Position numbers and translations under genes: made by a program. Of a DNA stretch of 64,000 nt, positions 39,035-47,686 are shown one piece after another. The first letter of the stretch is position 1, and each line of letters begins with the position of its first letter. The notes beneath the pieces were generated by a model. The model was not told the origin of the DNA. It searched no databases and saw only the letters and a program-made list of their open reading frames with translations. Origin of the DNA: Klebsiella pneumoniae (lineage in GTDB: Bacteria; Pseudomonadota; Gammaproteobacteria; Pseudomonadales; Pseudohongiellaceae); the NCBI GenBank assembly GCA_945869725.1, contig CAMBPO010000003.1, forward strand, positions 1 through 64,000, read 5' to 3'.

Positions 39035-39754
39035 TTGAGTCCAGTGAATAGTTCTATTTCATACACATGGCGCTTGTCTGATCAAGCATGTGTACTCTTT
39101 GACCTCGATGGGACCTTGGTGGATACCGCTGCGGACTTTGAAAATGTGTTGCGATCTTTGTGTCTGGATGAAGGGATTGCAGTGCCCTCGTCAGCATCTG
39201 TTCATGCCACGGTATCCAGTGGTGCCAGAGCTTTACTGGGTCTTGCGTTTGATAAGGATCCGGCGAATCCGCGTTTTGAGTCGTTGCTGCTTGACATGTT
39301 GGAACGATATGAACAGCAAATAAAGTTAACGCACTCAACCCTCTATCCGGGTATGGACAGACTGTTGCTGGAGTTAGAGCAGCGCGGAATTCCCTGGGGA
39401 GTTGTCACAAATAAACCGGAGCGATTTTCGAAACCCCTGTTGTGCTCATTGGAACTACAGAGCCGCTGCAATGTCTTGGTGTGCCCAGACCATGTCACAC
39501 ACTCAAAGCCGCACCCTGAGCCTTTGCTGCTCGCTTGTGAGCTTTTAAAGAGGCAGCCGGCATGTACCGTCTATGTGGGCGATCATCCGCGAGATATCAT
39601 TGCGGGTAAAGCCGCCGGTATGAGGACCATTGCCGCCGCTTATGGATACCTGCCTTCGCAACCTGCTGTTTCTGAATGGGGCGCGGATCTTATTGTTAAA
39701 GATGTTGAACAAATCACCTATTCTTTCTGGCCAGATATCAAAATCTCCACATAA
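39035..39754 (+). CDS. mupP: HAD phosphatase MupP (MurNAc-6-phosphate phosphatase)
   Basis: HAD-superfamily phosphatase. In Pseudomonas the gene at this position, first called gph, is MupP, which dephosphorylates MurNAc-6-phosphate in peptidoglycan recycling. The 239 residues start at TTG 39035 with GAGG 6 nt upstream. Motif I FDLDGTLVDT is at about 22-31, motif II VVTNKPERF, and motif IV VYVGDHPRDIIAGKAAGM. Sequence alone cannot separate MupP from phosphoglycolate phosphatase; the choice rests on synteny. Confidence 0.85.
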   Translation: MSPVNSSISYTWRLSDQACVLFDLDGTLVDTAADFENVLRSLCLDEGIAVPSSASVHATVSSGARALLGLAFDKDPANPRFESLLLDMLERYEQQIKLTHSTLYPGMDRLLLELEQRGIPWGVVTNKPERFSKPLLCSLELQSRCNVLVCPDHVTHSKPHPEPLLLACELLKRQPACTVYVGDHPRDIIAGKAAGMRTIAAAYGYLPSQPAVSEWGADLIVKDVEQITYSFWPDIKIST

Positions 39755-39769
39755 ATTTCAGGAACCCCT

Positions 39770-40528
39770 ATGTCTGAGAATATTGGCAATGCAAGTCCAT
39801 TAACCAACAGAATCATTCTGGTCACAGGTGCTGGTGATGGTATCGGGAGAGCTGTTTCCATGGCGTTTGCGCGCGCCGGCGCCAGAGTTATTCTTGTTGG
39901 CAGGACGCAAAGCAAGCTTGAGCAGGTATATGACAGCATCGTGGCTGAGCACCTGGTTGAACCAGTTATTCATCCTATGGACCTTGCAAGCGCTGTTGCT
40001 GATGACTATGAAGCATTGGGCAAAGGTGTTACGGAGCAGTTTGGAAGACTTGACGGTCTGCTGCACAATGCTGGCCATCTTGGCACTTTGGGGCCTTTGC
40101 AGTATACGCTGCCAGAAAACTGGATGAAAATCATGCAGGTCAATGTCAATGCTGCGTTTTTACTGACAAGAGCTTTGCTGCCTGCCCTGTTAGCATCAGC
40201 TGATGCCCGCGTGTTGTTTACATCATCATCGGTGGGGCGCAAAGGTCGGGCTTATTGGGGAGCATATGCGGTAAGTAAATTTGCTGTGGAGGGCATGATG
40301 CAAGTCCTTGCTGATGAGCTTGAGAATACCAGTAACATCAAAATCAACAGCGTGAATCCCGGCGCTACCCGGACAGTTATGCGGGCAGATGCCTATCCTG
40401 CTGAGAATCCGGCAACATTGCCAACCGCTGCATCACTAGTCCCTGCTTATGTGTTTCTGATGTCTTCACAGGCGGCTGACATTCATGGTCAGGCTATTAA
40501 TATTCGTGAATTACTGGAGAAACTCTAA
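39770..40528 (+). CDS. yciK: Short-chain oxidoreductase YciK
   Basis: SDR-family NAD(P)-dependent oxidoreductase of unknown substrate. 252 residues with cofactor motif VTGAGDGIGRAVSMAFARAG (about 19-38), LHNAGHLGTLGPL, catalytic serine in FTSSSVGRKG and the YWGAYAVSKFAVE tyrosine-lysine pair. The gene follows mupP by 15 bp; a terminator-like hairpin lies at 40940-40966. The order matches PA3172-PA3173. Confidence 0.92.
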   Translation: MSENIGNASPLTNRIILVTGAGDGIGRAVSMAFARAGARVILVGRTQSKLEQVYDSIVAEHLVEPVIHPMDLASAVADDYEALGKGVTEQFGRLDGLLHNAGHLGTLGPLQYTLPENWMKIMQVNVNAAFLLTRALLPALLASADARVLFTSSSVGRKGRAYWGAYAVSKFAVEGMMQVLADELENTSNIKINSVNPGATRTVMRADAYPAENPATLPTAASLVPAYVFLMSSQAADIHGQAINIRELLEKL

Positions 40529-40551
40529 TTGGCTGGGTAACTAAAAATCGG

Positions 40552-40935
40552 ATGATCGCCCAGAATGGCAACCTAAGAGAGCTGACCTTCTGTCGTGACA
40601 AGCGCTCGAATGAATATGAACTTGATTCCCTGGAATCGCCAAGCGTTGTTCAGACAACTAAGTCGGGAAGTCAGTGCAGTTTTACAACGGGTGTAGCGAT
40701 GGATGGTTTGCACTACGATCACGAAACACTGGAGCTCGATATCAGCGTCGGCAAGCAGTACACGCACAGCTGCGGTTACAGGCTGCTGTTCACCGTTTAG
40801 TACTTGGGTGAGATCACATTTAAACGCAATCGCAGGTTTTCTGAGCGAGAGATGCAGCTGATAAAGTCGCTCATCCCTGCCCTGATTAAGCCGTTACGAG
40901 AGAGTCTTAAGTCCCAGCACACTGTGGAGCTTTGA
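40552..40935 (+). pseudogene. Relic of a sensory domain, probably from a GGDEF protein
   Basis: An 82-codon frame is followed, in the same frame after TAG at 40798-40800, by another 44 sense codons up to TGA at 40933-40935. The joined sequence reads MDGLHYDHETLELDISVGKQ, HSCGYRLL, then YLGEITFKRNRRFSEREMQL and a proline-leucine-arginine end. This matches my memory of the N-terminal sensory region of Pseudomonas GGDEF proteins encoded near yciK (PA3177 type; YRL, YLGEL, RRFSE, PLRNAL pattern). No GGDEF domain follows. I infer a decayed, truncated gene rather than two small ORFs. The 461-bp yciK-rluB gap holds nothing else but a hairpin. Confidence 0.55.
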
Positions 40936-40939
40936 TAGA

Positions 40940-40966
40940 CGCTGACGGCATCAGTCACCGTCAGCG
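40940..40966 (+). terminator. Terminator-like hairpin after the yciK operon
   Basis: CGCTGACGG and CCGTCAGCG pair perfectly (9 bp, 9-nt loop) and are followed on the plus strand by GCAATATTTTATAT. The U-rich part is imperfect. It stands between the convergent relic and rluB and may serve both directions. Confidence 0.5.
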
Positions 40967-40988
40967 GCAATATTTTATATATTCCTTA

Positions 40989-41798
40989 TCACTCCGAACG
41001 TCGGCCAGCGTGGCGCGTCGGTCTGTTCATAGCCGACGCTGACGGGGGCTGCATTCCGGCAGCTTCGTATAGCGTGATTATCTCTGGGGTTTTCATTTCG
41101 TAGAGTTGTCCCTTCTTGACTCTGCTGGGGATAAAAACCGGGCCGTACCGAACACGCTTAAGTCGGCTGACTTGCACGCCCTGCGACTCCCAAAGCTTTC
41201 TAACTTCTCGGTTTCGACCTTCCATGATCACCACGTGATACCAGCGATTGCGTCCCTCTCCGGCAAAGAACCTGACGTCTGTAAAACGACACTGATGTTC
41301 ATCGATCATGACGCCCTTGAGCATGATTTTAAGCATGTCGTCGGTCACGTCACCCATAATTCTGACTGCATACTCCCGATCAATGCCGGCCGATGGATGC
41401 ATCAATTTGTTAGCCAATTCGCCATCTGTGGTAAACAGCAAAAGCCCGCTGGTATTAAAATCCAGCCTGCCCACGGCAACCCAACGACCATGCTTAATCA
41501 TCGGCAGATGATCGTAAACCGATGGCCTGCCTTCCGGATCGCGCCTAGAGCAAATTTCGTTCTCAGGTTTGTTATAGATCAGCACCCGCGGCACAACAGC
41601 ATCGGGGCTGGCATTCGCGACTTTCTTGCCGTCCACAACCAGGCTGTCATCTGCGCCTGCCCGGTCACCCAAGGTGGCGGTTTTACCATTGATCTTTATC
41701 CGGCCCTGAGTTATCCAGTTCTCCATTTCACGGCGCGAGCCAAAACCCGCTCTGGCTAATACTTTCTGAATTTTTTCGTCCTGCACTGCATCAGTCAT
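40989..41798 (-). CDS. rluB: 23S rRNA pseudouridine-2605 synthase RluB
   Basis: Modifies U2605 in 23S rRNA. Start at ATG 41798 (269 residues), overlapping scpB by 8 bp; the longer frame is not conserved. An S4 RNA-binding domain (KIQKVLARAGFGSRREMENW) is followed by the catalytic motif GRLDFNTSGLLLFTTDGELA, whose aspartate is the nucleophile, and EGRNREVRKLWESQG. scpA-scpB-rluB is a standard order. Confidence 0.96.
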   Translation of the reverse strand: MTDAVQDEKIQKVLARAGFGSRREMENWITQGRIKINGKTATLGDRAGADDSLVVDGKKVANASPDAVVPRVLIYNKPENEICSRRDPEGRPSVYDHLPMIKHGRWVAVGRLDFNTSGLLLFTTDGELANKLMHPSAGIDREYAVRIMGDVTDDMLKIMLKGVMIDEHQCRFTDVRFFAGEGRNRWYHVVIMEGRNREVRKLWESQGVQVSRLKRVRYGPVFIPSRVKKGQLYEMKTPEIITLYEAAGMQPPSASAMNRPTRHAGRRSE

Positions 41799-42603
41799 TG
41801 GTCTTTTCTCTGTGGTATCCCAGAATCTCATCTAGCGGTCTTTTTGCGAGTGCCATGGCTTCGTCTTCATCCAGAAGTCCGCTGTGCGCAAATTCGGCGT
41901 CATTCTGCAGTTCAGGCTGGACATCGGGTGCTTCGGGCAAAATCAACACCCTTCCGGCAAGGCTTTCACCCAGATCAAGTTCAGGATTGATCTGATCAAG
42001 ATCGCGTATTTCCGCCAGCGGCGGCAATTCCTGCAAACTTTTAAGATTAAAATAATCAAGAAACTGGCGCGTAGTTGCGAACATGGCTGGCCGGCCAGGT
42101 ACATCGCGATGGCCAACAATACGCACCCATTCTCTGTCCAGCAATGTCCGGATAATAGTCGAGCTCACGGCAACTCCGCGGATTTCTTCGATATCACCAC
42201 GGGTAATAGGCTGCCGATATGCAATTAATCCCAGCGTTTCAAGCAGCGCCCGAGTGTATCGCTGCGGCTTTTCTTCCGACAATCTGGATATCCAGGGACT
42301 TAAATGCTGACGCACCTGAAAGCGGAATCCCGAGGCAACTTCCTTCAACTCAAATCCGCGCGACTGACAATCGGTCTGTATTTCATGCAGCGCTGCACGA
42401 ATGCTCTCAGAATCCGGCCTTTCCGCTTCGATAAAAACATCACTTAAAGCCGCAATAGTCATCGGTCTGCCTGCCGCCAGTAATACACCTTCCAGGATCT
42501 GACGTAGAAGTTGATCGTCAATAGTCTGGGCTTCAAACTTAATGGTCTCAAATGCTTCTTCAATACCGTCGGAATCCTGTTTTTCAATGTCATGTTCTGT
42601 CAT
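41791..42603 (-). CDS. scpB: Segregation and condensation protein B
   Basis: Kleisin-binding partner of ScpA in the SMC-ScpAB complex for chromosome compaction and segregation. The 270-residue protein has two winged-helix domains: LLRQILEGVLLAAGRPMTIA (about 33-52) and ALLETLGLIAYRQPITRGDI with EIRGV (about 136-160), then GRPAMFATTRQFLDYFNL. An acidic tail of about 60 residues is longer than in Bacillus. It overlaps scpA by 4 bp. Confidence 0.95.
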   Translation of the reverse strand: MTEHDIEKQDSDGIEEAFETIKFEAQTIDDQLLRQILEGVLLAAGRPMTIAALSDVFIEAERPDSESIRAALHEIQTDCQSRGFELKEVASGFRFQVRQHLSPWISRLSEEKPQRYTRALLETLGLIAYRQPITRGDIEEIRGVAVSSTIIRTLLDREWVRIVGHRDVPGRPAMFATTRQFLDYFNLKSLQELPPLAEIRDLDQINPELDLGESLAGRVLILPEAPDVQPELQNDAEFAHSGLLDEDEAMALAKRPLDEILGYHREKTND

Positions 42604-43457
42604 TCGACACCTATAGCCGACTGGCTGCGCGCTTTGATGTGTATTGGTGCAAAGGGTTCACTTTGTACGATATCCACCAGGGAGTCCTTAATGAGTTCCA
42701 TGACTGCAAGAAATGTGACTACAACCCCAAGACGCCCTTCTTCTCTCATTAACAACGATACCAGCGGCACAAAGCGTTCAGTTGATAGTCTTACCAGAAT
42801 TTCAGCCATTTTCTCTCGTGTAGAGAGGGTTTCGCGTTGAATCTGATGATGTTCAAACATGTCCGCTCTGCGTAATGCCCCTGCCAGTGCCGCCAGAATT
42901 TCCTGTAGTTCTACTACAGGGTCGGGCGTGTGTCGCTCTAGCTGCGGTTCCTGTGCGCGGGCAAGAAAGATATCGCGTTCAAGTCTTGGCAGTAAATCAA
43001 TGTCCTCTGCTGCTTTTTTGTAGCGTTCATATTCCTGCAGGCGACGAATCAGTTGTGCTCTGGGATCGTCTTCCTCTTCCTCATCCATACTGCTTCGGGG
43101 CAACAGCATTCTTGACTTGATTTCAGCCAACATGGCCGCCATGACAAGATACTCTGCCGCTAACTCAAACTGATGTGACTCCATCAGATCAACATAGGCC
43201 ATGTATTGTTCAGTAATAACTGAGACATCAATATCAAGGATATCAATATTCTGGCGCTTGATAAGATAAAGCAGCAAATCCAGAGGCCCCTCAAATGCCT
43301 CCAGAAATACTTCCAGGGCATCAGGGGGTATGTACAAATCATGAGGTAGCTGCGTCACTGCTTTGCCGGCAATAAAGGCAAACGGCATTTCGTGCTGCGA
43401 GACCACTACATCTGCAGTATTGTTGTTTGTCTCCGGCAGTTGAACTCGTTCACTCAT
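42600..43457 (-). CDS. scpA: Segregation and condensation protein A
   Basis: Kleisin subunit bridging SMC heads. 285 residues; the N-terminal helical domain has FEGPLDLLLYLIKRQNIDIL (about 53-72), YMAYVDLMESHQFELAAEYL and VMAAMLAEIKSRMLLP, all ScpA hallmarks. The C-terminal winged helix contains LLMREEGRLGVVVTFLAVME and ELIKD. The SMC partner is not in this window. It is followed by scpB with a 4-bp overlap. Confidence 0.96.
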   Translation of the reverse strand: MSERVQLPETNNNTADVVVSQHEMPFAFIAGKAVTQLPHDLYIPPDALEVFLEAFEGPLDLLLYLIKRQNIDILDIDVSVITEQYMAYVDLMESHQFELAAEYLVMAAMLAEIKSRMLLPRSSMDEEEEDDPRAQLIRRLQEYERYKKAAEDIDLLPRLERDIFLARAQEPQLERHTPDPVVELQEILAALAGALRRADMFEHHQIQRETLSTREKMAEILVRLSTERFVPLVSLLMREEGRLGVVVTFLAVMELIKDSLVDIVQSEPFAPIHIKARSQSAIGVE

Positions 43458-43497
43458 CAGGACTTACCTGTCTGGTTGTCTATCGTTCATCAAAAAA

Positions 43498-44754
43498 TCA
43501 TCGATAGCTCAAACCCATCGCTGCCCGCACCTCGGTGAGGGTTTCAACAGCATGCGACCTTGCGCGCTCACTGCCTCTGATCAGAATATTGCGAACTTCA
43601 CCAGGATCCTGTTGATACTGAGCACTGCGTTTCTGCATAGGTTCCAGCTCAGCAACCACTGCATCGATCAAAGGCTTTTTGCATGCAAGGCATCCTATCC
43701 CGGCGCTGCGACAACCTTGTTGGACCCAGTTCTTGGTGTCTGTATCCGAATACACTTCATGTAATTGCCAAACGGGACAGTTTTCCGGGTTGCCAGCATC
43801 GCTAAGCCGTATACGCGCCGGGTCAGTTGGCATGGTATTAATTTTCTTAGTCAGCGAGTCAACAGGCTCCCTGAGCGCAATCGTATTGCCGTAAGACTTG
43901 GACATTTTCTGACCGTCAAGCCCTGGCATCTTTGCTGCGCGTGTCAACAGAGCCTGCGGTTCAGCCAGAATGACTTTACCGCTACCTTCCAGATAACCCA
44001 TGACTCGCTCTCTGTCACCCAGCGAAAGGTTTTGTTGTTCTCTGATCAGTGCCTGTCCCTGGGCCAACGCTTGATGATCGCCCTGCTGCTGAAAAGCAGT
44101 TCTCAGCAACAGAATATCTTTTGCTGCTTTTTTACCCATTTTTTTTATGGCCGTCAGTGCCAGCTGCTCATGATCAGCCTCCCGCCCGTACAGGTGATTA
44201 AAGCGTCTTGCTATCTCACGGGTAAGTTCAACATGAGCAACCTGATCCGCCCCTACGGGCACAAAACCTGCCCGATAAATTAGAATGTCAGCACTCTGCA
44301 ATAAGGGATATCCCAGAAACCCGTAAGTTTCCAGATCTTTGTTACTTAACTTGTCCTGTTGATCTTTATAGCTGGGCACACGTTCCAGCCAGCCTAGCGG
44401 CGTCATCATCGACAACAACAAATGCAGTTCAGCATGCTCAGGGACATTTGACTGGATAAACAATGTCGTCTTTTCAGGATCAACACCGGCTGCAAGCCAG
44501 TCAATTACCATATTCATGACGCTTTCTTCGATGACACTGGGTGTTGCATAGTGCGTTGTTAACGCATGCCAGTCGGCAACAAAATAGAAACACTGATATT
44601 CATTCTGCAGTTGAACCCAATTCTTTAAGACACCGTGATAATGACCAAGGTGCAGAAGACCTGTAGGTCTCATACCTGATAACACACGCTTTTGTGAATC
44701 AACTGTAGACAAACCCTTATCCCCTCTTGCTGATGGTGGTATTAGCGATTTCAT
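43498..44754 (-). CDS. trpS: Tryptophanyl-tRNA synthetase with Cys4 motif
   Basis: Class I synthetase for tryptophan. The HIGH-type motif is HLGHYHG (about 36-42) and KMSKS is in GQKMSKSYGNTI. At 418 residues it exceeds the 334 of E. coli because of an insertion of about 80 residues after ADHEQLALTAIKK. Near the C terminus four cysteines are spaced C-x21-C-x6-C-x2-C (NCPVW to GCLACKK), closely resembling the [4Fe-4S] site described for Thermotoga maritima TrpRS. It lies between yciO and scpA, the common order. Confidence 0.96.
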   Translation of the reverse strand: MKSLIPPSARGDKGLSTVDSQKRVLSGMRPTGLLHLGHYHGVLKNWVQLQNEYQCFYFVADWHALTTHYATPSVIEESVMNMVIDWLAAGVDPEKTTLFIQSNVPEHAELHLLLSMMTPLGWLERVPSYKDQQDKLSNKDLETYGFLGYPLLQSADILIYRAGFVPVGADQVAHVELTREIARRFNHLYGREADHEQLALTAIKKMGKKAAKDILLLRTAFQQQGDHQALAQGQALIREQQNLSLGDRERVMGYLEGSGKVILAEPQALLTRAAKMPGLDGQKMSKSYGNTIALREPVDSLTKKINTMPTDPARIRLSDAGNPENCPVWQLHEVYSDTDTKNWVQQGCRSAGIGCLACKKPLIDAVVAELEPMQKRSAQYQQDPGEVRNILIRGSERARSHAVETLTEVRAAMGLSYR

Positions 44755-44796
44755 TTGCTACGAATGCGAACAGGGCATGTTCAGCGTCCGGCAAAA

Positions 44797-44825
44797 TTCA
44801 GTTGCAGTATTATTGCACAACTGAA
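44797..44825 (-). terminator. Weak hairpin between yciO and trpS
   Basis: TTCAGTTG and CAACTGAA (8 bp, 13-nt loop) are followed on the minus strand by TTTT. The stem is AT-rich, so termination would be partial; it may set the relative expression of yciO and trpS. Confidence 0.4.
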
Positions 44826-44885
44826 CTAAACTGATCGCGATTAAAATTTGTTGGCGATGGCACAAGGTCCATACTGGAAATGCAT

Positions 44886-45506
44886 CTATTGAAAGGGGGT
44901 TGGGTCGCCAAGGCCGATACGAATTACAACGGGGATGCCGTCTACCAGATCGATGACTGTTGATGGCTCCAGACCGCATGATCCGCTATCGATAATCAGG
45001 TCAACCTGTTTATCCAGAATATCTTCGATTTCATAGATATCCGAGAGTGGTTGATCATCGCCTGGCATAATCAGGCTGGTGCTCATCAGCGGTTCTCCCA
45101 CCGCATCCAGTAAAGCCCTGCTCACCGGGTGTGCAGGCACCCTGAGGCCTATAGTCTTTCTTTTTGGATGCATAAGCCGTCTGGGCACGTCGGCTGTCGC
45201 TTCGAGAATAAAGGTGTATGGACCTGGTGTGTATGCTTTCAGCAGTCTATAGGCGCTGTTGCTGACTTTGGCATAGGTTGCAATTGCAGATAAGTCGGCG
45301 CACATCAGTGTGAGGTTATGTTTGTCATTTAATTGTCTGATGCGGCGAATTCGCTCGAGAGCATTCTTATCACCCATATGGCAGGCGAATGCGTAGGTTG
45401 AGTCCGTTGGGTACACGATGACTCCGCCATCCAAAAGGCATTGAGCTGCCTGCCGAATCAATCGGGATTCAGGGTTTTGCGGATGTATAACCAGCGTTTG
45501 AGCCAT
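44886..45506 (-). CDS. yciO: YciO-type Sua5/TsaC-domain protein
   Basis: Member of the YrdC/Sua5 superfamily. TsaC enzymes make threonylcarbamoyl-AMP for the t6A tRNA modification; YciO is a close paralogue whose own role is less settled. The 206-residue sequence tracks E. coli YciO closely: GGVIVYPTDSTYAFACHMGD, RIRRIRQLNDKHNLTLMC, TPGPYTFILEAT, KRKTIGLRVP and PSTVIDL. It is upstream of trpS and divergent from yciI. Confidence 0.92.
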   Translation of the reverse strand: MAQTLVIHPQNPESRLIRQAAQCLLDGGVIVYPTDSTYAFACHMGDKNALERIRRIRQLNDKHNLTLMCADLSAIATYAKVSNSAYRLLKAYTPGPYTFILEATADVPRRLMHPKRKTIGLRVPAHPVSRALLDAVGEPLMSTSLIMPGDDQPLSDIYEIEDILDKQVDLIIDSGSCGLEPSTVIDLVDGIPVVIRIGLGDPTPFQ

Positions 45507-45674
45507 GTGCGTGACTTGAAAAGTAGTGAAGACAGAATTGCCAAAAAATAACGACGAGAGTGGTCAATGAGGCGGCGGACAATATCAGGACATTGTGGCA
45601 TTGTCGATCTACAGGATTCGTTGTATTTTTGACGCGCTCGATTTTACAAACATGCCTTGAATTTTGGAGTCCCG

Positions 45675-45974
45675 ATGTTATACGCCATAATCAGTGAAGA
45701 TGTTCAGAATAGCCTGCCGCTTCGTCTGCCCGTGCGCCCCGAGCATCTTGCGCGACTCGAAGTGTTGCAACAGGAAGGCAAATTGGTGCTGGCAGGTCCC
45801 TTTCCTGCAATTGATTCGGACAATCCTGGAGATGCAGGATTCACGGGCAGCTTGATCGTGGCTGCGTTTGACTCATTGGAAGCGGCTTCCACATGGGCTG
45901 ACGCGGATCCTTACAAGGCGGCTGGCGTTTACAAGCATGTGACAGTGAAACCATTCAAAAGGGTTCTGCCCTGA
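45675..45974 (+). CDS. yciI: YciI-family protein
   Basis: Small ferredoxin-fold protein of the YciI/YCII domain family, unknown function with a conserved histidine-aspartate pair in some members. Start at ATG 45675 (99 residues), with GGAG 7 nt upstream. Motifs are [40 protein letters not shown] and [13 protein letters not shown]. The 168-bp gap to divergent yciO shows no structure I can name. Confidence 0.9.
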   Translation: MLYAIISEDVQNSLPLRLPVRPEHLARLEVLQQEGKLVLAGPFPAIDSDNPGDAGFTGSLIVAAFDSLEAASTWADADPYKAAGVYKHVTVKPFKRVLP

Positions 45975-45986
45975 CGCGCCCTTTTC

Positions 45987-46589
45987 TCAGGGAATTGGCG
46001 CGGGTCTGAGGCCCGGAAAGTTTTCATTCAGTGCTGCATTCCATCGCATCAGATCCTCAGCTTTTTTTGTCCACAGATCAGATATGTCGCCAGTTATGAC
46101 GATACTTTGAATTCGATCGCCACGTCGAATCTGATTAACGACTTGCATACCGCTGGTTACCACGCCAAACACCGAGTGAATTCCATCAAGATGCGGCGTT
46201 GCAACATGGGTGATAAAAAACTGGCTACCATCTGTGCCTAGACCAGCGTTGGCAGTGGAGACCACTCCGGGTCTGTTATGTCTCAGATTAGTCTCACCGG
46301 CAAATCGGTAACCCGGGCTGCCGGTGCCATCTCCTTCAGGGTCTCCTCCCTGAATCATAAAGCGGTCTTCAACCCGGTGAAATGTCAATCCGTCGTAGAA
46401 GCCTCTCAGAGATAGATTCACAAAATTGGCAACGCTGGTCGGTGCCGCCTGTTGATTCAACTCCAGTATAATTTCTCCCTTATTCGTAGTAATCAGTGCA
46501 GTCAGTGATTGAGCATCCGCATTTGACGTGCTGACGATTAAAGTCATTACGAGAGAGCCGCTCAGTATCAGTTTGGAAAAAATATTCAT
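45987..46589 (-). CDS. Exported cyclophilin-type peptidyl-prolyl isomerase (second)
   Basis: Predicted periplasmic isomerase, 200 residues. A signal peptide at about 1-26 ends near SNADAQS. The cyclophilin core has LTFHRVEDRFMIQGGDPEG, GSQFFITHVATPHLDGIHSV and the catalytic FHR arginine. A C-terminal extension with a proline-rich end (FPGLRPAPIP) is not part of the fold. It is a separate gene from the cyclophilin at 23147-23713, with which it shares only the domain. Convergent with yciI. Confidence 0.9.
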   Translation of the reverse strand: MNIFSKLILSGSLVMTLIVSTSNADAQSLTALITTNKGEIILELNQQAAPTSVANFVNLSLRGFYDGLTFHRVEDRFMIQGGDPEGDGTGSPGYRFAGETNLRHNRPGVVSTANAGLGTDGSQFFITHVATPHLDGIHSVFGVVTSGMQVVNQIRRGDRIQSIVITGDISDLWTKKAEDLMRWNAALNENFPGLRPAPIP

Positions 46590-46665
46590 AAGCCGTGTGC
46601 CTTGAAAAATGTCAGATTGAGATCCTTGTTCCTGCGTAACAATAAATCTGTGTAACAGCTTTATG

Positions 46666-47436
46666 CTAACTATCCCTAAGAAAAAGTGTTACCGGGGCAT
46701 GGTCAGAAAAAAATTGATCAGCATGGATAGTGACGTCCACTACTTTGGATGACAGGTCTGGTGTAATCACCGGATAGTCCAGTCGCCATCCCACATTGTT
46801 TTTTCGAGCCTGGCCTCTGTTAGACCACCAACTGTATTGTTCTGATTGTTGATTAACCAGCCTGAAAGCATCAACGTATCCGATCTCATAAAAAAGCCGG
46901 TCAAGCCACGCGCGTTCTTCCGGCAAAAACCCCGGATTGTTCTGATTAGCTTTCCAATTTTTTAGATCGACAGACTTGTGGCACATATTCCAGTCACCGC
47001 AAATAACAAAACTTCGACCACTTTTTCTCAAGTGCAGCAGATGCAGATAAAACTTCTCCAGAAACTGAAACTTGATCTGTTGCCGTTCATCACTGCTCGA
47101 ACCAGAAGGCATATACAGCGAAATGACACTTAACTGACCAAAGTCAGCCTGAAGATACCGGCCTTCGAGGTCTGCGATGTCCCACCCAAACCCTTTGGTT
47201 ACAAGATCGGGCCTACGTTTGGAAAAAATTGCAGTTCCAGAGTAGCCCTTTTTATCAGCGTCAAAAAAATAACGGTGATAGTTATCAGGAGAGAAGACTG
47301 TATCTGATAACTGTGACTCATGCGCTTTGGTTTCCTGGAGGCAAAGAACGTCCGGCGATTGCAGTGCCATCCAGCTAAAGAAACCTTTACGGGCTGCTGA
47401 GCGTATCCCGTTGCAATTGAGCGAGCTTATCAGCAT
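46666..47436 (-). CDS. xth: Exodeoxyribonuclease III
   Basis: AP endonuclease/3' exonuclease of base-excision repair (EEP fold). 256 residues with SLNCNGIRSAARKGFFSWM, metal-binding glutamate in LCLQETKAHE, the catalytic CGDWNMCHKSVDLKNWK, NPGFLPEERAWLDRLF, GWRLDYPVITPDL and terminal SDHAPVTLFL. The LKNWK/GFLPEE block is typical of true ExoIII rather than the Crc regulator, which has lost catalytic residues. Confidence 0.93.
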   Translation of the reverse strand: MLISSLNCNGIRSAARKGFFSWMALQSPDVLCLQETKAHESQLSDTVFSPDNYHRYFFDADKKGYSGTAIFSKRRPDLVTKGFGWDIADLEGRYLQADFGQLSVISLYMPSGSSSDERQQIKFQFLEKFYLHLLHLRKSGRSFVICGDWNMCHKSVDLKNWKANQNNPGFLPEERAWLDRLFYEIGYVDAFRLVNQQSEQYSWWSNRGQARKNNVGWRLDYPVITPDLSSKVVDVTIHADQFFSDHAPVTLFLRDS

Positions 47437-47472
47437 TTTTAATTAAGAGTGTATTTCAGGATTGCCAAAATT

Positions 47473-47618
47473 TGTTACCGAGCGATGTTATTCAAGGTTT
47501 CCGTGGGTTGTTTTGGATCGTTCTGTCGTAATATTGTTACTTTATATCGCCTAAATGTGCATTTTTTAAAATATGTGTTACTTTTATGCCCGTATGGTGT
47601 TACGATGCGCAGCGTTAC
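47473..47618 (+). promoter_or_regulatory. Cluster of TGTTAC hexamers before the 33-residue gene
   Basis: TGTTAC occurs at 47473, 47535, 47576 and 47598, all on the plus strand, with a near copy CGTTAC at 47613. Two copies share a longer match (TGTTACTTT...AT). The region is AT-rich. They could be operator sites or promoter parts; I could not place a confident -35/-10 pair. The spacing (62, 41 and 22 bp) is irregular. Confidence 0.3.
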
Positions 47619-47686
47619 CGAAGCCTACAAAGCTTTGTGTATCAATCGAGCCAAGAAGACGTTTAATACCCACAAGGAGATAGAAC

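Noticed and set aside
40798..40800. UAG as a recoded or read-through codon in the GGDEF-type relic
   Set aside because: No recoding signal is visible and the catalytic domain is missing anyway; pseudogenisation is simpler.
41106..41759. 217-residue plus-strand ORF opposite rluB
   Set aside because: It is a shadow frame; rluB has clear S4 and catalytic motifs on the other strand.
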